The notes beneath the pieces were generated by a model. That model saw only the letters and a list, made by a program, of their open reading frames with translations. It had not been told where the DNA came from and made no database searches. From an uncultured Duncaniella sp. (GTDB lineage Bacteria; Bacteroidota; Bacteroidia; Bacteroidales; Muribaculaceae), in assembly GCF_910577345.1 (NCBI RefSeq), contig NZ_CAJTMT010000047.1, forward strand, positions 1-11,484: DNA of 11,484 nucleotides. The letters run 5' to 3'. Positions 6,882-11,484 of the stretch are shown here, in pieces (within the stretch, counting starts at the first letter, position 1; every line of letters starts with the position of its first letter). A program made the position numbers and the translations under genes.

Positions 6882-7365
6882 CAATTCGGTCACACCCTCC
6901 ATGAATCACATCGGCGGCGTGAATCCGACGGGAGATTACATCACCTCGGCAATTCGATTCTCCTCTCCCGGAGTCTTGAAAGTGATGGGACGGCTCTTCT
7001 CCCTTCCAGATATTGGAAATCACTGTCATATCTGCGTCCCGTCTTGCAGAACTTTGTAAATCCCCGCTCCCGGTGGCTGTAAGCACACAGCGTCGGTCAG
7101 AGTGGGAAAAGTTCTATGCAATATGGCCGTCCGCAAACTCACCCATCAACCCAACATCCCGACTATTCCACAGAATTTCCATCCGTGACTGCGGATGGCT
7201 TGTTTCACATACCTGCGAAACAAGCCTGCGCGGCCACCGGTCACACATATCGCTACTTTCTATTAATACTATGAATCAAGACACCGGCGTCAACTGACGT
7301 TCCCGTCTGAGGAATGTCACAAAAAGAATCAGGACCGCTTAGCGTTGGAGCGGTCCTGTTTTTTT
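6882..7365 (+). ncRNA. Candidate structured noncoding RNA, family not recognised
   Basis: A consensus-like promoter (6844-6875) and a strong intrinsic terminator (7331-7365) bracket about 480 nt with no convincing protein gene. Perfect or near-perfect helices include CGGGAGA/TCTCCCG (6929-6935 with 6964-6970), ATGGGACG/CGTCCCGT (6985-6992 with 7035-7042) enclosing TTCCA/TGGAA (7004-7008 with 7014-7018), and GCTGT/ACAGC (7076-7080 with 7087-7091). CCATCCG/CGGATGG (7179-7185 with 7192-7198) abuts CTTGTTTC/GAAACAAG (7199-7206 with 7217-7224). A helix TGGCCG-TC-CGC / GCG-CGGCCA (7124-7134 with 7228-7236) closes around that hairpin pair as a three-way junction. I do not see RNase P signatures (GAGGAAAGUC), a tmRNA tag or T-arm, SRP GGAAGCAG-type motifs or a known riboswitch. 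A 52-codon frame (6901-7059) lies inside and might be translated. Boundaries are estimates. Confidence 0.5.
7331..7365 (+). terminator. Intrinsic terminator (plus strand; possibly bidirectional)
   Basis: A 9-bp perfect stem AGGACCGCT (7331-7339) / AGCGGTCCT (7349-7357) with a 9-nt loop is followed by G and T7 on the plus strand. It ends the proposed plus-strand RNA. Read on the minus strand it lies 40 bp beyond the permease stop and is followed by a poorer U-rich run (GATTCTTTTTG), so it may also end the lipoprotein-ATPase-permease operon. Confidence 0.82.
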
Positions 7366-7397
7366 ATTTATCCGAAGTTCACCCTGAGGAGCAGGTA

Positions 7398-8606
7398 TCA
7401 GACATAGAATCTCTTTCTGACTGCACGGCTCACCGCTGTCAGATTTCCTGCGGTGATGAGCAGCACGATTCCTGCTCCTATGCCTATCGTGAGCCAGGGC
7501 GCTGTCGGGTCGACTCCGAGAGTCGAGAGCGGTTCGCGCCAATAGTGCGAGGCCGTGAGCATGGCGGCAAGAGCGACGAGAAGCACCGCGAAGTTGACAC
7601 ATATAATTATTATGTGATAATATCGTGCCACCTGACGGGGTGAATAGCCGAGCTGCATGAGCTGATTGATTTTCTCGCTGTTCTTCTGCAGAAGCAGATA
7701 GATGCTGAGCAGGAGTATGAAGAAGGCAAGCAGACTGATGACCAGTCCCACCGCAATCACCACCGATGTGACGAGCGATAGAAAATAGGCAGCCTTGCCG
7801 TTGGCCGCACGGTCGCCCGCTGTCTCGTAGTCATGCTCTTCGAGATAGCTCTCCACCTCCGGATCACCCGGCTTGTCGAACATCACAATCAGGCGCGACG
7901 GCAGTTCCGGGGCAGCAGACGAGAATTCCTTGTTGGCCCAGTCCATGAACTCTTCAGGGACTGCGATGGTGTTGAGGCGCGACGAGAAGCCAACAATACG
8001 GGCGTTGACCCACTCCTGACGGCCATTTCCGCTCAGCGAGAATTGCAGCGGAACCATACCTATCACTTCCTCCGACACCTGCGGCATTCCGCGTGAGGTT
8101 GCGAATCCGAAATTGTAGAGCGACAGATAATCCTTCGATATTATCACCGGCACAAATTCCGACTTCCCGGGCTCATAGTCCCATCCCTTCGGCGACACGT
8201 CAAAGAAATCATCGGGTATTGACTCTAAAAAGAGGTCGGAACCCATCGAACTGCCCCCGAAACTCACCTTGGCATACACGTTGAAGGCTGCGGAGTTGAA
8301 ACGTCCCACTTTCCGTGCCCACGGACGCGAGGCTATGTCGACCAGTTCCTCCTCGCTGAAGCGCGTGGCATTTCCGCCTCCGCCCATCAGAGAACCGACA
8401 CCGCTGACTTTTTTGGATATGATGATATAGTCCTCAGAAATGAACGAATCCTCATCGTCCCACACCGAGGTCACATCTCTGTAAAACTGTATGGCGGTCA
8501 AGACAATTGCGAGACCGACAAGATTGGCAAGCGCATAGCCCGCAATCTGACCGACACTTATATTGCGCCTCAAAAGACGCCAGACGATATTACTTTTCTT
8601 CGACAT
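7398..8606 (-). CDS. ABC transporter permease, FtsX/MacB-like
   Basis: 402-aa inner-membrane protein with the four-helix layout of the FtsX/MacB/LolC superfamily: TM1 at about 21-40, a periplasmic domain of about 230 residues (45-272), then TM2 (277-306), TM3 (331-351) and TM4 (371-391). The cytoplasmic loop after TM2 reads LMQLGYSPRQVARYY, the usual coupling segment to the ATPase. The periplasmic part has a Gly-rich stretch (GSLMGGGGNA, 71-80). Such permeases work by mechanotransmission, moving lipoproteins or peptides or controlling periplasmic partners, rather than by moving substrate through a membrane channel. It is last in the operon after the ATPase and the lipoprotein; a 97-bp spacer with 9-nt repeats separates it from the ATPase. 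The ATG is at 8606-8604. Substrate unknown. Confidence 0.85.
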   Translation of the reverse strand: MSKKSNIVWRLLRRNISVGQIAGYALANLVGLAIVLTAIQFYRDVTSVWDDEDSFISEDYIIISKKVSGVGSLMGGGGNATRFSEEELVDIASRPWARKVGRFNSAAFNVYAKVSFGGSSMGSDLFLESIPDDFFDVSPKGWDYEPGKSEFVPVIISKDYLSLYNFGFATSRGMPQVSEEVIGMVPLQFSLSGNGRQEWVNARIVGFSSRLNTIAVPEEFMDWANKEFSSAAPELPSRLIVMFDKPGDPEVESYLEEHDYETAGDRAANGKAAYFLSLVTSVVIAVGLVISLLAFFILLLSIYLLLQKNSEKINQLMQLGYSPRQVARYYHIIIICVNFAVLLVALAAMLTASHYWREPLSTLGVDPTAPWLTIGIGAGIVLLITAGNLTAVSRAVRKRFYV

Positions 8607-8644
8607 TCAATTGAAAAAATAACAAATTGCCTACCGGACCTATT

Positions 8645-8698
8645 ATCAGCCCTATTAGCTCTATTTGGCTTATTAGGCCTATTAGCCCTATTAGCCTT
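8645..8698. repeat. Six tandem 9-nt repeats between ATPase and permease
   Basis: On the plus strand the units are ATCAGCCCT, ATTAGCTCT, ATTTGGCTT, ATTAGGCCT, ATTAGCCCT and ATTAGCCTT, back to back at 8645-8698. They are degenerate copies of ATTAGCCCT. The array fills over half of the 97-bp gap between the ATPase stop (8704) and the permease start (8606). It is noncoding and may vary in copy number. Confidence 0.8.
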
Positions 8699-8703
8699 AA
8701 TCC

Positions 8704-9366
8704 TCAAAGCCTCATCAGCTTATACTCCGGCAATTGAATCTTATTGCCGACTGAGGTAGCGATGATTCCTGCACCCGTTTTCTTGGCCTCCTCATCAATG
8801 AGCGAGGCCACAGTCTGATTGTTGCGGCTATCGAGATGGCTGACAGGCTCGTCAATCAGAAGAAAATCGAATGGCTGACACAAAGCTCGGATTATTGCCA
8901 CCCTCTGCTGCTGACCGACCGACAGTCTCCCGGCAGGCACATCAGCCTTGTGGGCGATTTCAAGCCGTTCGAGAAATTCTATGATTTCTTTTTCGCTTTT
9001 GTAGGAGGTCAGACGGTTCTTTATCCCGATATTCTCCATCACGGTAAGTTCCGGAAACAGACGCATCTCCTGCGGGAGATAGGCTATTCCTCTCCGGCGC
9101 AACTCACACCAACGGTCGATGCTGAAATATTTCACATCCTTACCGTCGATAAGGATGTAACCGTCGTAATCACGGCGCAATCCGTAGATATAGGAGCATA
9201 GCGACGATTTTCCCGTTCCGCTCTCAGCCTCTATCAGATAGTAGCGCCCGCGGCTGAAAACCACCTCCGGCTTCAGCCACAGTTCCGAGTCCTTGACAGG
9301 CGACTCATGTTCGCTCCCGAGAAAGACCCTCGGGAGCACATGCTGCATCGTGATTTCCTCTATCAT
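8704..9366 (-). CDS. ABC transporter ATP-binding protein lacking the H-loop histidine
   Basis: 220-aa single-domain ATPase of the LolD/MacB/FtsE type, expected on the cytoplasmic side of the permease. Visible motifs are Walker A AESGTGKS (47-54, with Ala where the first Gly is usual; K53), Q-loop LPQEMRLF (Q99), signature LSVGQQQR (148-155), Walker B FLLIDEP (168-174; D172, E173) and D-loop SHLD (176-179). The H-loop usually reads TH, but here it is T204-S205 (IIATSVGNK), so the switch histidine is missing. The catalytic Glu is present, so slow or altered hydrolysis is possible. The ATG (9366-9364) overlaps the lipoprotein stop by 4 bp (9363-9366), indicating translational coupling. The residues after the switch region are short, ending in YKLMRL. 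Confidence 0.9.
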   Translation of the reverse strand: MIEEITMQHVLPRVFLGSEHESPVKDSELWLKPEVVFSRGRYYLIEAESGTGKSSLCSYIYGLRRDYDGYILIDGKDVKYFSIDRWCELRRRGIAYLPQEMRLFPELTVMENIGIKNRLTSYKSEKEIIEFLERLEIAHKADVPAGRLSVGQQQRVAIIRALCQPFDFLLIDEPVSHLDSRNNQTVASLIDEEAKKTGAGIIATSVGNKIQLPEYKLMRL

Positions 9367-10772
9367 ACCAGAGCCTTGAGAATTGCCTGAAGTATGGGTG
9401 TCTCGCTGCCGTTGAGACTGAGTTCAGCCGTAGTGTTGTCGGAATTGAGCTGCACCTGAAGTTTGATGCCGAACTCAGGCATACGGGGACCGAATTCGCG
9501 GAGAGTCGGAAGATCAATTGAAAGTGCCCCCTCCTTGCCGTTGAAAACAGGAGCGAGGGAGTTCTGACGTGTCGGCTCGAAGGGAAGGTTGCTGACAGCA
9601 AAGTAACCGTCGACGTTGCCCATGTAAAGATTCATGCCATACTGCGGGACAATCATGATACCATCCTTCTCCTGACGGGGGCTGATACCTGCCATGAAGA
9701 GTGAACTGCGCACCATGCCCATGATGTCGTTGATTTTCTGCTGTGGCAGACGTACCATCATGACAAACTGCCAGTTGCCGGGTTCAAGGTCTGTGTAAGC
9801 CTCTGAATTTGCCGGACCGGCGGCAAGGAAAATCGTGCCGTCGATAGACTGGAGATAGGGTGTGACAGCCGAAAGCATGGCCTGCGACTGAAAGCCGCCG
9901 ACAGCACCGACAAATTGGGTCAGTATGCTCCAGTCAAACTCCGGAGTGACACCTAAGCCGAAAGCGACGTTGAAATTCTCAGGAACATAGGCAAGCACTG
10001 CGGGATTGACTTTGGTAAGACCTTTGAACGCAACCTGAGTGCCGTCGGCCTGCATGAGCGAACTGTTGGCCACAAGCTTATTGTCCTTTACATCACAACT
10101 GACTGTCGCCCAGACAGCTTCGAGCTCCGGATTCTCACCCTTAGCTCCTTTTTTGCCTTTCTTATCCTTGGCGTTACCCTGACGGGCCACGACATTGAGA
10201 AGATTGTTACTTCCGAGAAGCTGCTCAAGACCGGTCATGGCTGACAGCGATGATTCCTTGGCCTCCTTGACAAGCGCCTCAACCTTACCGACAGCATCCG
10301 AAGCAGCCGCATCCGTACACCATACGCGTTCATCATCAAGCAGGACTGCCATGGCCCCGGCCTTTCCGCAAGTGAAATCACCCGTCTCATCAGCCCATTC
10401 GATTTGACCAGAGGAGGCCTCCTTGAACTTCGCGCGGTCATTCACAAGCATAGTCATGAAGAAATTGCCCTTTGCATCGACAGCCCAGGCTACATCATTC
10501 ACATCACACGTCCCGGAAGCATCGAGTTTGCCGACAAGCTCAACAATATTCGTCAGTCTGTCCGGTGCCTGCATACCCTCCGGTGTTGTCCCGACACCGT
10601 TCTCAAACTTGCATCCGGCTTGTTCGAGAGCCGATTTCAGCTTGACGGTACCCGCCTGTTCAACAGTCGAGGGAATAGCATCAAGCAATTTATGCTCCTT
10701 CCCACACGAGGCCATAAGCACTCCTAAAATAACCACCGCCAGCATCGGCAGCGAAAAAATCTTTGATTTCAT
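9363..10772 (-). CDS. Large lipoprotein, possibly DUF4836-type
   Basis: 469-aa exported lipoprotein. The signal peptide MKSKIFSLPMLAVVILGVLM is followed by lipobox residues MASC with C23 as the acylation site. The mature protein has four further Cys in its first 140 residues (in EQAGCKF, SGTCDV, DFTCGK and RVWCTD), a Lys/Gly-rich insertion KDKKGKKGAKG (202-212), and later segments such as AYVPENFNVAFGLG and a C-terminal LSLNGSETPILQAI. The general pattern recalls Bacteroidales lipoproteins labelled DUF4836; this is from memory and tentative. The frame extends to a TTG at 10802, but the ATG at 10772-10770 gives a proper signal peptide. It is first in the operon, ahead of the overlapping ATPase and then the permease, so it may be the substrate, partner or adaptor of that ABC system. 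Confidence 0.82.
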   Translation of the reverse strand: MKSKIFSLPMLAVVILGVLMASCGKEHKLLDAIPSTVEQAGTVKLKSALEQAGCKFENGVGTTPEGMQAPDRLTNIVELVGKLDASGTCDVNDVAWAVDAKGNFFMTMLVNDRAKFKEASSGQIEWADETGDFTCGKAGAMAVLLDDERVWCTDAAASDAVGKVEALVKEAKESSLSAMTGLEQLLGSNNLLNVVARQGNAKDKKGKKGAKGENPELEAVWATVSCDVKDNKLVANSSLMQADGTQVAFKGLTKVNPAVLAYVPENFNVAFGLGVTPEFDWSILTQFVGAVGGFQSQAMLSAVTPYLQSIDGTIFLAAGPANSEAYTDLEPGNWQFVMMVRLPQQKINDIMGMVRSSLFMAGISPRQEKDGIMIVPQYGMNLYMGNVDGYFAVSNLPFEPTRQNSLAPVFNGKEGALSIDLPTLREFGPRMPEFGIKLQVQLNSDNTTAELSLNGSETPILQAILKALV

Positions 10773-10847
10773 ATCCTGTAATTTTTTTGATTTCACATAC
10801 AATACAGATCAAATATCACCTTGATCATATCTTATCCTCTTGATTTG

Positions 10848-10879
10848 CAAACTTACAAACAAACACCCACTCCGCCAAG
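10848..10879 (-). promoter_or_regulatory. Promoter of the lipoprotein-ATPase-permease operon
   Basis: On the minus strand, CTTG (10879-10876, three of four matches to TTTG), a 20-bp spacer and TAAGTTTG (10855-10848) match the Bacteroidetes pattern. The predicted start near 10842 gives a leader of about 70 nt before the ATG at 10772. Confidence 0.7.
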
Positions 10880-10932
10880 TTTCCATCAAAATTTATTTCG
10901 TCTAAAATATATGAATCTGAATTTATACGACA

Positions 10933-11192
10933 GGTGTCCGCAGGACACCGATTTCTGCGTAACCCCGTACATCGGAGCGCAGCATAGATGTGCGGGGGTG
11001 CAGGAGTGATTATAATGTCGTGTCCGGTAGGACACGGATTTACGGAGTGAGGGGTGATTTGTGTTATCCCGTCCGGAGTTGTAAATCGATGTCCTGTCGG
11101 ACATCTTTTTCTGGTTACTGTTGCTGCCCCCGCACATCTACGCTACGCTCCGATGTACGGGGTTACGAGTAAATCAGTGTCCTGCGGACACT
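10933..11192. repeat. Mirror-symmetric palindrome mosaic (REP/BIME-like)
   Basis: Four small palindromes share the core TGTCC...GGACA: GGTGTCC-GCA-GGACACC (10933-10949), CGTGTCC-GGTA-GGACACG (11019-11036), GATGTCC-TGTC-GGACATC (11088-11105) and AGTGTCC-TGC-GGACACT (11176-11192). Each is followed by GATTT; the first two point right and the last two point left. Outer copies are joined to a 41-nt arm present in inverted orientation at 10958-10998 and 11127-11167 (39 of 41 identical). Each arm itself folds (CCCCGTACATC with GATGTGCGGGG, one wobble pair). Offsets are nearly equal (86 and 88 bp). T5 follows the third hairpin. No protein gene is seen here, and irregular spacing and inverted copies rule out CRISPR. 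Mobilisation by a RAYT-type transposase is possible but none is in the window. Confidence 0.8.
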
Positions 11193-11484
11193 CCGGGCCG
11201 GATGGTAGCCCATCGCGGTTTGATTTGGGCTTGCCGGATGGCGGTTGGAAGGCTGCGAAGACCAAATGGAGATTCCATCACCAGCTTAAATAAAAACAAC
11301 AAAAGTGATGGGTAGTTATATCGCAGCTAACACCTTGCCGGATGGCAACTTATAAGCTGCGGAGCAGCGATGCGGTGGTAGCCCCTCATCGAGCGAAAAT
11401 GCAATGAAGCCCGCAGGGCGAAATTGTATTTTCGCGTTTACTCTGACCTGAGCAAACATTTGCCTCCGAAATTTATATAAAAGA
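11193..11484. repeat. Gene-free right edge with a second set of small repeats and hairpins
   Basis: No convincing protein gene is seen. TTGCCGGATGGC occurs twice (11231-11242, 11335-11346), and GGTAGCCC with a following ATCG occurs twice (near 11204 and 11377). Hairpins are ATGGA-GAT-TCCAT (11266-11278), CCATCAC/GTGATGG (11275-11281 with 11305-11311) and GCTGC-GGA-GCAGC (11356-11368). The largest, at 11393-11435, pairs GCGAAAATGCAAT with ATTGTATTTTCGC (one wobble) and has an inner GCCC-GCA-GGGC. The region continues the palindrome-rich character of the preceding mosaic and runs to the window edge. Confidence 0.6.

Noticed and set aside
6850..7086. Minus-strand 78-codon frame under the orphan RNA
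   Set aside because: It begins with GTG, overlaps the plus-strand promoter and several helices, and has no recognisable motif; weaker than the RNA interpretation, though not excluded.
6882..7365. Known RNAs: RNase P RNA, tmRNA, cobalamin or TPP riboswitch
   Set aside because: The GAGGAAAGUC core of RNase P, a tmRNA tag and T-arm, and the B12 and thi box cores were sought by eye on the likely strands and not found.
10773..10802. TTG start 10 codons before the lipoprotein ATG
   Set aside because: The ATG at 10772 yields a standard lipoprotein signal peptide; the extension would put charged residues before it.
11088..11110. Third mosaic hairpin plus T5 as an intrinsic terminator
   Set aside because: No gene on the plus strand ends nearby, and the hairpin belongs to a four-member repeat family, so termination is not its evident role.
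10933..11192. CRISPR array
   Set aside because: The repeated units are palindromes in both orientations with unequal short gaps and no constant direct repeat; no cas genes are present.

Overview
The window looks like chromosome of an obligately anaerobic Bacteroidales bacterium, plausibly Muribaculaceae-like. The GC content is moderate and Shine-Dalgarno sites are poor or absent. Several promoters match the Bacteroidetes sigma-ABfr pattern (TTTG, about 20 bp, TAnnTTTG). Two further signs are an anaerobe-type biotin synthase and a psd-pssA-DUF4834 phospholipid operon. I found no phage, plasmid or IS genes and no CRISPR array. The family assignment is inference.

Layout. (1) 1-377, minus: 5' part of an unrecognised protein that runs off the left edge. 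(2) 622-2366, plus: bioB, translationally coupled by an ATGA overlap to an E1-like HesA/MoeB/ThiF protein. (3) 2500-4807, plus: a MetE C-terminal-domain-like protein that has lost three of its four zinc ligands, then a DegT/DnrJ-type sugar aminotransferase 7 bp later. (4) 6661-4771, minus: psd, pssA and a small DUF4834-type membrane protein, i.e. phosphatidylethanolamine synthesis; the last gene overlaps the 3' end of the aminotransferase tail to tail. (5) 6662-7397: about 735 bp without a convincing protein gene. It holds the psd promoter, a divergent plus-strand promoter, a series of strong hairpins and a plus-strand intrinsic terminator, and is best read as an unassigned structured RNA of about 480 nt. 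(6) 10772-7398, minus: lipoprotein, ABC ATPase and FtsX/MacB-like permease, probably one operon. The last two genes are separated by a tandem 9-nt repeat. (7) 10880-11484: no gene; a dense mosaic of small palindromes arranged in mirror symmetry, like REP/BIME repeats.

How the genes work together. Psd and PssA catalyse consecutive steps, CDP-diacylglycerol to phosphatidylserine to phosphatidylethanolamine. BioB inserts sulfur into dethiobiotin; the coupled E1-like protein could belong to a sulfur-carrier route, but no ThiS/MoaD-like carrier is visible here. The lipoprotein/ATPase/permease set resembles a Lol/Mac-type envelope ABC system, but its ATPase lacks the H-loop histidine.

Most interesting: the orphan structured RNA at about 6882-7365, the zinc-site-degenerate MetE-like protein, the type II features of BioB, and the palindrome mosaic at the right end.
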